Shown: in pieces, positions 34,762 to 43,266 of the stretch | How the letters are laid out: every line of letters starts with the position of its first letter | Position numbering within the stretch: position 1 is the first letter of the stretch | Assembly: GCA_027314595.1 (NCBI GenBank) | Contig: DAHVAN010000460.1 | Span: 1-63,700, forward strand | DNA: 63,700 bases | DNA from: Actinomycetota bacterium | Lineage (GTDB): Bacteria > Actinomycetota > Actinomycetes > Streptosporangiales > Streptosporangiaceae | Direction of reading: 5' to 3' | The notes under the pieces: generated by a model | The model's database searches: none | The model's input: only the letters and a program-made list of their open reading frames with translations | Told to the model about the DNA's origin: nothing | Position numbers and translations under genes: made by a program

Positions 34762-36987
34762 TTACCGCTGGATCACCAGCGCCGCTGCCTCGGCGGCGAG
34801 GGCCTCCAGCGGCGAGACCTCGCCGTCGGCGTCGGCGATCGTGGACGTCATGGCCGGCGCGAGCGACTCCATGACCGACTCGGGGACGGTCTGCTCGCAC
34901 CAGACGACCTTGCCCGTGTGCGTCCGCCGCGCGCCCCAGCGCGCGGCGAGCTGGGACACCACGTGCAGCCCGCGGCCGTTTTCCGCGTCCCTGTCGACCT
35001 GCAGCACACGCGGCAGCGCCGGGGAGGAGTCGTGCACCTCGCAACCGAGGCTCTCGCTCTCGAGCACCAGCCGGAGCAGGATGTCGCCGTTGGCGTACTT
35101 GACCGCGTTGGTGACGAGCTCGGAGACCAGCAGCTCGGTGACGGGGATGAGGTCCTCGAGTCCCCAGCGGGCCAGCGGCTCGCGGATCATGACGCGGGCC
35201 TGCCTGACCGACGGGAACTCGGGCGCGAGCGTCCAGCACACCCGGTGGTCTTCGGGGATGCGCCGCAGCCTGGCGATGAGCACCGCGATGTCGTCCCGCT
35301 GCGCGTCGGAGTACACCCCGTCGAGCGAGGTCTTGCACAGCTCCTCAAGCGGCGCCACCGACGATCCTGGCCCGAAGGCGTTCTGCAGCCGCTCGAGCCC
35401 GTCGGTGATGTCCCGGTCCCTGCTCTCCACGAGCCCGTCGGTGTACAGGACGAACAGGCTGCCGTCCTCGACGGCGAACCGCTGTGTCTCGATGAGCCCG
35501 TCGCCGATGCCAAGCGGCGGCGCCGGCGTGACCGTGAGCAGCTCGCTGCGGCCGTCCGGGTGCACGACAAGCGGCGGCAGGTGCCCGGCGACGGCGAGCT
35601 CGCATTCGCCGGTCACCGCGTCGTACACCGCGTACGCGCAGGTGGCGAAGTGCGGCTCGCGCTCGCCCAGGTTCTGCATGAGCTCGTCGAGCTGCTGCAG
35701 CGACTCGGCGGGCGGCAGTTCGAGCATCGCGAGGGTGTGGATGGCGGTGCGCAGCCGTCCCATGGTGACGGCCGCCTTCACGCCGTGCCCGGCGACGTCG
35801 CCGACGACAAGCGCCACCCGCGCGCCGGGCAGCCTGATCGACTCATACCAGTCGCCGCCGACCTCGACGAGCTTGCTGCCGGGCAGGTACCGGTGCCTGA
35901 CCTCCACCGACGACGGCGCGGAAAGCCCGGTCGGCAGCATCGACCGCTGCAGCGTCAGGGCGGTGGCGTGCTCGCGGTTGTACCGGCGCGCGTTGTCGAA
36001 GAAGACCGCGGCACGGGAGGCGAACTCCACGCCCATCTCCATGTCGTACGCGTCGAAGCGCCGGGTGCCCGGCTGCCTGACGCAGCAGAAGAAGCCGAGT
36101 GTTGTGCCCTTGGCGACCAGCGGCACGAGCAGCATCGAGACGTCGGACATCAGGCTGGAGACCGGCTTGCGCCGCCATGCCCTGGCGAGCTTGCGCGCCG
36201 CCTCGGCGGAGAAGGCATGCTCGAGCACGGGCTTGCCCGACTCGATGCAGCGCACGTAGGGGGAGCCTTGCGGGTAGCGCAGGATCTCGCCGGTCGGGAA
36301 GGCGGCCTGCCAGGCCGGGTCCTTCTGGTCGTGCGCCACCGCGAGCCGCCGCAGCGTGCTGTTGCCGTCGGGCCCGTGCGCGGGGAACTCGTTGTCACCG
36401 ACCAGGCTCTCGAGCACGAGCAGGTCACCGGCGGTGCAGAACGCGGGCACGAGCCTGGACATCAGCTTCTCGGCCAGGTCGCTGAAGTCGAGGGTGTCGT
36501 CGATGCCGGTGAACGTGTCACGCAGCAGGATGTCGCGCATCAGCGCGGGGTCGACGAAGCGCTCGGCGCTGGGCACCGGGATCTGCAGGATGACGAACGC
36601 CGCGACGTTGCTGTCGCCGGTCTGCACCGGCTTGACGGTCACGACGGCCTCGGCGGTTCCCCCGTCAGCGAGCGCGACCGTCAGCATGGCGTTGGCCTCC
36701 CGCTCGCTCCGCGCCGCCTCGACCAGCGGCGCGACGGGATCCCTGTCCTTGTCACCCGGACGGCCCTGGCCGGCTCCCTGAGCCCCGCCGTGCGCCTGCG
36801 CGGTGATGTCGTTGAGGTGAACCCCGAGCAGGTCGTCGCGGGAGCGGGCCAGAATCTTAGCGGCCGTGCGGTCGTGCTGGACGATCGTGCCGGCCCGGTC
36901 GATTCCGAGAATCAGGGTCCGCACCGACGAGCTCACGTTCACGTTCACCGGCGGCGCCTTTCGGCTCATCCTTCGGCCGGTTGCCAC
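34762..36987 (-). CDS. PAS-GAF-SpoIIE phosphatase with C-terminal anti-sigma-type ATPase domain
   Basis: I place the start at GTG 36987 (741 residues), preceded by AGGAG at seven bases; an ATG at 37104 would add 39 residues of no family type. Domains in order: PAS (about 15-130, LILGIDRAGTIVQHDRTAAK), GAF (about 165-335), PP2C/SpoIIE phosphatase (about 350-560, with VGGDWYE and VGDVAGHG metal sites and YTDGLVESRD), and HATPase_c of RsbW type (about 590-720, ELVTNAVKYA, GRGLHVVSQLA). Such proteins set sigma-factor or anti-sigma-antagonist phosphorylation. No partner antagonist lies adjacent. Confidence 0.93.
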   Translation of the reverse strand: MATGRRMSRKAPPVNVNVSSSVRTLILGIDRAGTIVQHDRTAAKILARSRDDLLGVHLNDITAQAHGGAQGAGQGRPGDKDRDPVAPLVEAARSEREANAMLTVALADGGTAEAVVTVKPVQTGDSNVAAFVILQIPVPSAERFVDPALMRDILLRDTFTGIDDTLDFSDLAEKLMSRLVPAFCTAGDLLVLESLVGDNEFPAHGPDGNSTLRRLAVAHDQKDPAWQAAFPTGEILRYPQGSPYVRCIESGKPVLEHAFSAEAARKLARAWRRKPVSSLMSDVSMLLVPLVAKGTTLGFFCCVRQPGTRRFDAYDMEMGVEFASRAAVFFDNARRYNREHATALTLQRSMLPTGLSAPSSVEVRHRYLPGSKLVEVGGDWYESIRLPGARVALVVGDVAGHGVKAAVTMGRLRTAIHTLAMLELPPAESLQQLDELMQNLGEREPHFATCAYAVYDAVTGECELAVAGHLPPLVVHPDGRSELLTVTPAPPLGIGDGLIETQRFAVEDGSLFVLYTDGLVESRDRDITDGLERLQNAFGPGSSVAPLEELCKTSLDGVYSDAQRDDIAVLIARLRRIPEDHRVCWTLAPEFPSVRQARVMIREPLARWGLEDLIPVTELLVSELVTNAVKYANGDILLRLVLESESLGCEVHDSSPALPRVLQVDRDAENGRGLHVVSQLAARWGARRTHTGKVVWCEQTVPESVMESLAPAMTSTIADADGEVSPLEALAAEAAALVIQR

Positions 36988-37267
36988 GGGCGACTCCTGA
37001 AGTTTCGTGCACGGTGCGCTCTTGCCAATTATGAGCCACCGAGCGCAGGTTGAAAGAGGAGTTCCGTATTCTCCCCAATCATTACTTATAGCAGTGAATG
37101 CCATCGCTGTCGTGGTTCACTGCTATCTGCTGTGCTAGATGAGGCTGACGGCCACTACTGCGGTGATGAACGGCACCGGCCGCCCCAGCGGCCCCTGCGG
37201 CTCCCATCGGTCCCAAGGCGTAGAAGCTCCCAGCGGCCCTGAGCGGCTCGGCGGAAAACGGGCCTTC
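36988..37267. other. Promoter region of the SpoIIE-type gene with long inverted repeat
   Basis: 280 bases, AT-rich between 37020 and 37130. ATAGCAGTGAA (37088-37098) and TTCACTGCTAT (37116-37126) are exact inverted repeats 17 bases apart. It could be an operator for the gene starting at 36987, or the terminator of the leftward UbiE/UbiA-like pair that stops at 37268. Confidence 0.55.
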
Positions 37268-38056
37268 CTACCCTAGCCTGGCGACCGCCAGCGCGGCAGC
37301 CAGAAGCACGATCGCCCAGGACGCGGCGCGCAGCGCGCGCTCGAGCGGGTCCAGGAGCAGTCGCGTGGTGACCGGGACCGCGTGCCCGTCGGCGAACGTG
37401 ATCACGCCCTCGGCACGGACGGCCCGGCGGCGCAGGGTCCGGGCCGGCGCGGACAGCCGCCGCTGCGCGGCGGACAGCGCGAGCGCCCCGCACCCCGCGA
37501 GCACCGCCGCGGCGGACAGGTTCCCCGCCTGCGCCACGTATCCCGTCAGCGCGGGAAACGCGCCCCAGGCGACGGCGAAGCCGAGGTCGGTGTGCACGAG
37601 TCCGCCGAAAAGTTCGGCGTTGTACGCCACGACCAGCAGCGGCCCCGCCGCCATGAACGGCAGCAGGACCCAGCCGGCCGGCCAGCCGAGGACGGCGACT
37701 CCGGCCGCGCCGAGCGCGATCGCCCCGACCAGCCCGGCCACGGTCGCGCCGGCCAGCAGCGGCTCAGGAATCGACGTGCGCAGCGGCCGGCCGTGCAGTT
37801 CGTCGAGCGCGTGCGCCGCCACGCCGACCGCGAGGAAGAACGCGCCCACCGACGCGAGCAGCCTGCTTACGTACACATGCGGCGCAAGGCAGGCGCCGAT
37901 GACCACGTAGGACAGGTGCCACGCGGTATACGGCGGGTGCAGCAGCGTCCACCAGTCGCGCCACCCCCCAGGCCGCGCCGCGTAAAACGCGGGCGGTACT
38001 GCTCCGCCTGGTCGCGGGACGGCACCGTCTGGCTCGCTGTCCGCCTGGTCAGTCAC
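37268..38056 (-). CDS. UbiA-superfamily-like membrane protein
   Basis: A 262-residue protein with about seven membrane segments after a 35-residue hydrophilic N-terminus. ALDELHGRPLRT and VAYNAELFGGLVHTDL sit where UbiA prenyltransferases carry their two Asp-rich motifs, but the classical NDxxDxxxD is degenerate. I call it UbiA-like with caution. Its GTG start overlaps the stop of the methyltransferase by 8 bases (GTGACTGA), and the pairing of a UbiA-like and a UbiE-like gene suggests quinone or prenyl-lipid modification. Confidence 0.6.
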   Translation of the reverse strand: MTDQADSEPDGAVPRPGGAVPPAFYAARPGGWRDWWTLLHPPYTAWHLSYVVIGACLAPHVYVSRLLASVGAFFLAVGVAAHALDELHGRPLRTSIPEPLLAGATVAGLVGAIALGAAGVAVLGWPAGWVLLPFMAAGPLLVVAYNAELFGGLVHTDLGFAVAWGAFPALTGYVAQAGNLSAAAVLAGCGALALSAAQRRLSAPARTLRRRAVRAEGVITFADGHAVPVTTRLLLDPLERALRAASWAIVLLAAALAVARLG

Positions 38057-38828
38057 GGGCCCGGGTTCCCCACATGATCAGCCCGCCGCCCAGGCTCATG
38101 GTGCGCGCGCCCAGGTCGGTGAACCCGGCCTGCTGCCAGGCCCGGACGGTCCAGCCGACCGGGTAGCGCCGGTAGTGCCCCGAGATGGACGGCCCGAGGA
38201 ACCGGCCGACCCGCCACCAGGCGGGCCCGCCGGCGACCAGCCCGGCCACGGGCAGCACCAGCCTGGTGTAGGCCAGCCACGCGGGATGCCACACCGGCCC
38301 GCCCGGGACGCAGAACTCCAGGCTGGCCATCGTGCCGCCGGGCTTGACCACGCGCGCGAGCTCGGTCAGCGTCGCCTGCGGGTCCGCGACGTACCGCAGC
38401 AGGTAGCTGAACGCGAGCCCGTCGAACGTCGCGTCCGCGAACGGCAGCCGTTCCGCCTGCCCGACGGCCAGCTTGATCCGCCCCGCGACCGGGGACCCCG
38501 CCACGTTGGCCGCCCCTCGCCGCAGCATCCGCTCGGTCAGGTCGACCCCGACCACCGTCCCGCCAGTCCGCCTGGCGATCTCGATCGCCACCCCCGCCGT
38601 CCCGGACGCCACGTCCAGGATCAGCGGTCCCCGTCCCGCGCCCCCCGCCGTCCCGCCCCCGCCGCGAGCACCGCCTGCCTCCCCGTTCGCCAGGCCCCGC
38701 GCGATCGCGTTGACCGCGGCGAGACGCCACCGCTCGTTCTGATGAAAGGAAAGAATTTCGGCGAGGCTGTCGTAGCGAGCGGGCAGCGGCGAGAACAGGC
38801 TCCGAGCCAAATTGCTGGTGTCCGGCAT
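38049..38828 (-). CDS. UbiE/MenG-type SAM-dependent methyltransferase
   Basis: A 259-residue enzyme from ATG 38828. SAM motif I is [15 protein letters not shown] (about 71-85), with [34 protein letters not shown] and [17 protein letters not shown], all characteristic of demethylmenaquinone methyltransferase relatives. The [10 protein letters not shown] segment also matches that group. A Gly/Ala-rich insertion lies at about 50-67. Methylation of a quinone or polyketide-like ring is likely; true menG function is not proven. Confidence 0.85.
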   Translation of the reverse strand: MPDTSNLARSLFSPLPARYDSLAEILSFHQNERWRLAAVNAIARGLANGEAGGARGGGGTAGGAGRGPLILDVASGTAGVAIEIARRTGGTVVGVDLTERMLRRGAANVAGSPVAGRIKLAVGQAERLPFADATFDGLAFSYLLRYVADPQATLTELARVVKPGGTMASLEFCVPGGPVWHPAWLAYTRLVLPVAGLVAGGPAWWRVGRFLGPSISGHYRRYPVGWTVRAWQQAGFTDLGARTMSLGGGLIMWGTRARD

Positions 38829-38934
38829 TGCGGCTCCCAGGGCGTCCGGTTTCCACCGGATGTCTACCCAGTGGGGCGCCGTTGCCGACCAGGCTACCGT
38901 GGAGATGGGGTGCATGGATGGAAGGAGTGGCCTG

Positions 38935-39939
38935 ATGCTGTCGTGGCATGTGGACAAGCCCGGGCCTGTCGGCGCCGGGCAACCGCTGGTCCTGCGGGAC
39001 ACGCCGGTTCCGTCGCCGGGGCCGGGCGAACTGCTGCTGCGGGTGCTCGCGTGCGGGGTGTGCCGGACCGACCTGCACGTCACCGAGGGCGACCTGCCGG
39101 TGCACCGGGCCGGCGTGACGCCGGGCCATGAGGTGGTGGGGCAGGTCGCCGCCGTCGGGTCCGCGGACACCTCCGGGTTCGCGGAAGGCGACCGGGCCGG
39201 CGCCGCCTGGCTGCGCTGGACCGACGGCAGCTGCCGGTACTGCCTGCGGGGCGCGGAGAACCTCTGCCCGTCCTCGGTGTACACCGGATGGGACGCCGAC
39301 GGCGGCTACGCCGAGTACATGACCGTCCCTGCCGCCTACGCGCACCGGCTGCCCGCCGGGTACGCGGACGCCGAACTGGCACCGCTGCTTTGCGCGGGGA
39401 TCATCGGCTACCGGGCACTGAAGCGCGCGGCCCTGCCGCCCGGCGGGCGGCTCGGCGTCTACGGGTTCGGCGGCAGCGCTCACCTGGCCGCGCAGGTGGC
39501 GCTCGCGCAGGGGGCGACGCTGTACGTGATGACCCGCGGCGAGCGTGCGCAGCAACTGGCGCGCTCGCTCGGCGCCGTGTTCGTGGGCGGGCCCGCCGAC
39601 ATGCCGCCCGAGCCGCTTGATTCGGCGATCCTCTTCGCGCCAGCCGGCGACCTGGTGCTGCCCGCGCTCGCCGCGCTCGACCGCGGCGGCACGCTGGCGA
39701 TCGCCGGCATCTACCTGACCGATATTCCGGCCCTGTCGTACGAGCGGTACCTGTTCCAGGAGCGGCAGGTGCGCAGCGTCACATCGAACACCAGGCAAGA
39801 CGCCCGCGAGTTCCTCGCGTTCGCCGGGTCGCACCGGCTATCGGTCACTACGCACTCCTACCGGCTCGACTCCGCCGGCCGGGCCCTTGAGGACCTCAAG
39901 GCGGGCCGTTTCGAGGGCGCCGCGGTGCTCCTCCCGTAA
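38935..39939 (+). CDS. Zinc-dependent alcohol dehydrogenase family protein
   Basis: A 334-residue MDR enzyme from ATG 38935, with GGAAGGAG seven bases before. Catalytic zinc ligands: Cys in [10 protein letters not shown] and His-Glu in PGHEVVG. The coenzyme fold has [12 protein letters not shown]. The structural zinc lobe reads [16 protein letters not shown]: three of the usual four cysteines, with Asp at the first position. It is closest to the AdhA group of actinobacterial alcohol dehydrogenases. It diverges from the UbiE-like gene; upstream start codons at 38812 and 38914 overlap that gene's promoter. Confidence 0.9.
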   Translation: MLSWHVDKPGPVGAGQPLVLRDTPVPSPGPGELLLRVLACGVCRTDLHVTEGDLPVHRAGVTPGHEVVGQVAAVGSADTSGFAEGDRAGAAWLRWTDGSCRYCLRGAENLCPSSVYTGWDADGGYAEYMTVPAAYAHRLPAGYADAELAPLLCAGIIGYRALKRAALPPGGRLGVYGFGGSAHLAAQVALAQGATLYVMTRGERAQQLARSLGAVFVGGPADMPPEPLDSAILFAPAGDLVLPALAALDRGGTLAIAGIYLTDIPALSYERYLFQERQVRSVTSNTRQDAREFLAFAGSHRLSVTTHSYRLDSAGRALEDLKAGRFEGAAVLLP

Positions 39940-39946
39940 TGGGCGG

Positions 39947-40891
39947 CTACTGGGACAGCGTGGTGTTCTGCGCGCCGACCTTGATGGCGATGCCCTGATT
40001 GGTCACTGCGACGCCCTGCAACTGCAGCCCGGCAGGGAGCTTGGGCACGGTGAACGTGTAGTCGGGCAACTCGCCGAGGAGCGAGGCCGCGATGGCGGCC
40101 AGGCCCCCCACCTTCACCGTGATCTTGTTCGGCGCGGTCTGGGTGACCAGCGCCGTGGCGCTCAGGGGGCCCACGCTGACGTTGGCGGCGTTCGGGCCGG
40201 CGGAGGGGTCAGCGGCGATCGTGACGCCGTGGGCTCCGGTCGCGTTCACCAGCGAGGCGAACGTGATGAGGGCGGTGCCCGAGATGTGGTCGATGGTGGC
40301 GCCGTTGAAGCTGGAGTTCAGGTGCACGCCGGTCGCGGTCGCGCTGACCGTCGAGATGACGAGCTTGCCCGTCTGTATGTTGCTCGCGCTGATGTCGATC
40401 GTCCTGACGTCGTGCTCGGCGACCTGGGTGAGGAACGGGAAGCCCTCGATAGTCACCGAAGGCTTCGCGGACAGGCCGGCCGACGACTGGATCTTGTCGG
40501 CGATCATGTTCTCCGCGTACGCCTTGGCCACCTGGTCGCCGATGACGAAGAGCACGGCGAGCACGGCGAGCGTGCTCAGCAGGGCGATCCACTTCCGCCC
40601 GCGGCGCCGTCGGCGCCGCGCCCCGCGCACCCCCCGCGGCCCGCGCGGCCCGTATTCGCGGTAACCGGCCTGCCCGGCTGCGGCCTGCCCGGCTGCGGCC
40701 CGCCCGTAGCTGTCCTGCCGGTACCCGTCCTGCGGGAGCCCGTCTAGCGAGCGCCCGTCCTGCCCGAAGCCGGCCTGCGGGTGCCCGTCCTGCCCGAAGC
40801 CGGCCTGCCCGCCTGCGGCGCCTTTGGTGTACAGGGGCGGCTGAGACGGCCACCCGTCTCGTGGTCGCGGTTGGTCCGGGTACTCGCTCAC
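39947..40891 (-). CDS. LmeA-like (DUF2993) membrane-anchored lipid-binding protein
   Basis: A 314-residue protein from GTG 40891 (GAGAGGGG upstream). Residues 1-85 are a low-complexity cytoplasmic part rich in Gly, Gln, Asp and Tyr (QAGFGQDG repeats), then a strongly basic RRRRRRGRKW stretch, one membrane segment (about 100-118) and a DUF2993 domain (about 120-314) with PSVTIEGFPFLTQV, HLNSSFNGATIDHI and KLPAGLQLQGV. In mycobacteria LmeA binds phosphatidylinositol and takes part in lipomannan elongation. A paralogue is directly upstream at 41449. Confidence 0.88.
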   Translation of the reverse strand: MSEYPDQPRPRDGWPSQPPLYTKGAAGGQAGFGQDGHPQAGFGQDGRSLDGLPQDGYRQDSYGRAAAGQAAAGQAGYREYGPRGPRGVRGARRRRRRGRKWIALLSTLAVLAVLFVIGDQVAKAYAENMIADKIQSSAGLSAKPSVTIEGFPFLTQVAEHDVRTIDISASNIQTGKLVISTVSATATGVHLNSSFNGATIDHISGTALITFASLVNATGAHGVTIAADPSAGPNAANVSVGPLSATALVTQTAPNKITVKVGGLAAIAASLLGELPDYTFTVPKLPAGLQLQGVAVTNQGIAIKVGAQNTTLSQ

Positions 40892-40927
40892 GTGGGCCCC
40901 TCTCGCTGCTTCGGTCCACCATTCGTT

Positions 40928-40967
40928 TATACCGGCCCTTCGCGACTCTATACCGGCGCTTCGCGAC
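40928..40967. repeat. Two 19-base direct repeats spaced 21 bases apart
   Basis: TATACCGGCSCTTCGCGAC occurs at 40928-40946 and 40949-40967 with one difference. Spacing of two helix turns, 37 bases before the start at 40891, is typical of a regulator that binds as a tandem dimer. Confidence 0.7.
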
Positions 40968-41133
40968 CCCCCGGGCCCACGATGCATGTGCCGGGCACGC
41001 TATCGCGTACCCGGGCCGAAGGCGCGCGTCCGGCTCCCCCGGCAGGCCAAGTCCGTCCCGGCGCGGTCATTGGCGCTGCGGCCCCCCGGGTGCGGCCCCC
41101 GGGCCTCCAAGGCGGGTCACGTAACTGGGGCAC

Positions 41134-41181
41134 CTGCGCATCTGGCCCAATGGGACCGGGGTAGCTGCGCATCTGGCCCAA
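41134..41181. repeat. 17-base direct repeat
   Basis: CTGCGCATCTGGCCCAA is at 41134-41150 and again at 41165-41181; both copies are preceded by GGGG three bases before. Confidence 0.85.
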
Positions 41182-41317
41182 AACGCGGCACGAGCCAGTG
41201 GTTCGTGTGGGATGCACGGGGCGCAGGTATCTGTGGATCGTTACGACACCCGGATCCCGGGCAGGACTACTCGGGCGTCAGAGCCCCTCCAGCACCGACA
41301 ATCCTTCGCCTTGTCCG

Positions 41318-41357
41318 GCCGGCTGCACCCGGGCGCAGCCGGCGCACCTGCGCCGGC
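41318..41357 (-). terminator. Two mutually exclusive GC hairpins after the leftward LmeA-like gene
   Basis: GCCGGCTGC (41318-41326) pairs with GCAGCCGGC (41335-41343); GCCGGCGCA (41338-41346) pairs with TGCGCCGGC (41349-41357). They share bases 41338-41343. Position about 90 bases past the stop at 41449 fits termination. Confidence 0.45.
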
Positions 41358-41448
41358 CCGGTCTCACGATAGGGAACAGCTTCCGGGCGGCGTCGCGCCG
41401 GCGTCACTGCGCCGGCGCCGCCATTTGCGGGTTCGCTCAGGTTACGGA

Positions 41449-42915
41449 TCAGGAGCTGGGCTCGGACAGCTGAGTGTGGCTGGCGGAGGCCAAGATGGTG
41501 ATCCCCTGCGATGTGACGGCGACCTTGGTGATCTTCATGCCTGCCGGAAGCTTCGGGATGCTGAACGAGAAGTTGCCGAACGAGCTAAGCAGACCGCCCA
41601 GCGCGCTCCCCTTGGTGTTCTCTATCTGGACGCTGATCTCGTTCGGCCCCGTCTGGGTGACCTTCGCGACCGCGGTGTCGCTAAGCGGCCCGAGGCTGGC
41701 GGTGATCTTCACCTGATTCGGGCCGTACGCGGACATGGTGATGCCGGTCCCCGCGCCCCCGTTGCCGGCGCTGGCCAGCGAGGAGAACGAGACGAAGATC
41801 GTGCCGCTGATGTGGTCGACCGTCCCGCCGTTGAATGAGGAGTTGAGGTGAACGCCGGTCATCGTGCCCTTGATGCTCGTGATGTTCACCGGCCCGGCGG
41901 GGACGTTGCTCGCCGAGATGTCGATCTGGCGGATGTCATGCGCGATCAGCTGGGTGAAGAACGGGAAGCCCTCGATGGTCACCGACGGCTTGACCGGGAA
42001 GCCGTTCTTGACGAACTGGTTGGCGATGTCGTTCTCTGCGATCGCGTTGGCCACGCGATCGCCGATTGTCGCCAGGATCAGCACCACGATGATGGTGAAC
42101 AATGCCATGATCAAGCGCCGGCCGCGCCGGCGCCGGAATGGCCTGCCGCTCGGGTAGCCGAGCCGCCCCCCCTGCGGGTCGGCCGCGCCATATGGCCCGC
42201 CTGGCCCGCCTGGCCCGCCCGGCCCGCCCGGCCCCGGTCCCCCCGGTTCGCCCGGTCCGCCGGCGTATGGGTCCTGCCAGCCTGGCTGCCGCGTGTACTG
42301 CGGCGGTTGCTCCGGCCACTGGCCCGGCGGCAGATCCTGCGCCTCGCGACCGCCCGGCTGGCCAGAGCGTTCCGGTGGCCATACCGTCTGCTGGAACCCG
42401 GCCTGCGCTGCCTGGCCGGCCTGCGCTGCCTGGCCGGCCTGCATCCCCTGGCCGGCCTGCATCCCCTGGCCGGCTTGCGCTGCCTGGCCGGCCTGCGCGC
42501 CCTGCGCGGGCGGGGTTTCCCGGGCGGGAGTGAACGACGGCCGGGCCGGGGAGAACGACGGCCGGGCGGACCATTCCGGCCGCCCCCCCGGCCCGGGCTG
42601 CTGTACCGGCTGGACCCGCGTCGGCGCCACCGGCTCGGGCCCCCGCGCCTGCGGTTCACCCGCCTGCGGTTCACCCGCCGACGACCGCGCTGCCTGCCCC
42701 CGCGACTCAGGGGCCTGGTCCTGGAGATCCGGCTGCCCCGCCGAGTCGGCGGCCCCCGCGGCCCCCTCGGCCCCGGCCGCCCCGGCCGACCCAGCGCCGG
42801 CCTCAGAGCCAGCGCCGGCCTCAGAGTCTGAGCCACCGTCAGCGCCGGAAACCCCGCCAGTGCCGGAGTCGGCAGGCGCGGGCGGACTGGTCGGCTCGGC
42901 GGGTTCCGTGCTCAT
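41449..42915 (-). CDS. Second LmeA-like (DUF2993) protein with long repeat-rich N-terminus
   Basis: A 488-residue paralogue of the protein at 39947, starting at ATG 42915 (GGGGGCTAAAG before it). The first 260 residues are low-complexity: acidic Gly/Ala/Ser blocks, Pro/Arg stretches, and a QAGQ/GMQAGQ repeat (about 145-170) encoded by 42400-42500. Then a basic RRRRGRR, one membrane segment (about 270-290) and the DUF2993 domain (about 300-488: PSVTIEGFPFFTQL, HLNSSFNGGTVDHISG, IPKLPAGMKITKVAV). The two domains are clearly homologous, so this is a tandem duplication. Confidence 0.88.
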   Translation of the reverse strand: MSTEPAEPTSPPAPADSGTGGVSGADGGSDSEAGAGSEAGAGSAGAAGAEGAAGAADSAGQPDLQDQAPESRGQAARSSAGEPQAGEPQARGPEPVAPTRVQPVQQPGPGGRPEWSARPSFSPARPSFTPARETPPAQGAQAGQAAQAGQGMQAGQGMQAGQAAQAGQAAQAGFQQTVWPPERSGQPGGREAQDLPPGQWPEQPPQYTRQPGWQDPYAGGPGEPGGPGPGGPGGPGGPGGPYGAADPQGGRLGYPSGRPFRRRRGRRLIMALFTIIVVLILATIGDRVANAIAENDIANQFVKNGFPVKPSVTIEGFPFFTQLIAHDIRQIDISASNVPAGPVNITSIKGTMTGVHLNSSFNGGTVDHISGTIFVSFSSLASAGNGGAGTGITMSAYGPNQVKITASLGPLSDTAVAKVTQTGPNEISVQIENTKGSALGGLLSSFGNFSFSIPKLPAGMKITKVAVTSQGITILASASHTQLSEPSS

Positions 42916-43266
42916 CTTTAGCCCCCAGGTCTTGTCGACTGCCGGCGCATTCAAGTATCGATTGATATCGACGCAGCAGGAAAGCGTCTTCCTCGCAGTT
43001 ATAGTCCACCAGATTCCGGATTTCACGCGCGAGTTCTAGACTCCAAGAGGACGCGGCGCCCTGGTGTCCGCACGGGTGATCGCAACACGTCCGTAACCGG
43101 CGCGATGCGACCGCGAGCGGACGCGAGGCGGTCGGACGTCGGAGCCGGTCGCCGTGGACTCGCCCGGCGAGGGCGCGGGCAAGTACACCAGAAATCCATC
43201 CCACATCAAGGATACGAAATAAACGCAATTAATCAACGGGGCGCACCGAGCGGGAGGGAATCGGCA
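42916..43266. other. Divergent promoter region, LmeA-like and FHA-ABC genes
   Basis: About 350 bases. The two ends (42940-43035 and 43180-43250) are AT-richer and probably hold the two promoters; the middle is GC-rich. An ATCGATTGATATCGA stretch at about 42956 is partly palindromic. Confidence 0.4.

Larger units (their letters stand above)
40892..41448. other. Repeat-rich intergenic region between the two LmeA-like genes
   Basis: About 560 bases. Close to the start at 40891 are two 19-base direct repeats (40928, 40949). At 41134 and 41165 a 17-base sequence is repeated. At 41318-41357 two overlapping GC hairpins follow the leftward stop at 41449. Frames through it are not convincing. Confidence 0.55.

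Noticed and set aside
34711..37053. A 780-residue plus-strand frame over the SpoIIE-type gene
   Set aside because: Antisense of PAS-GAF-SpoIIE domains that are unmistakable on the minus strand; no family features of its own.
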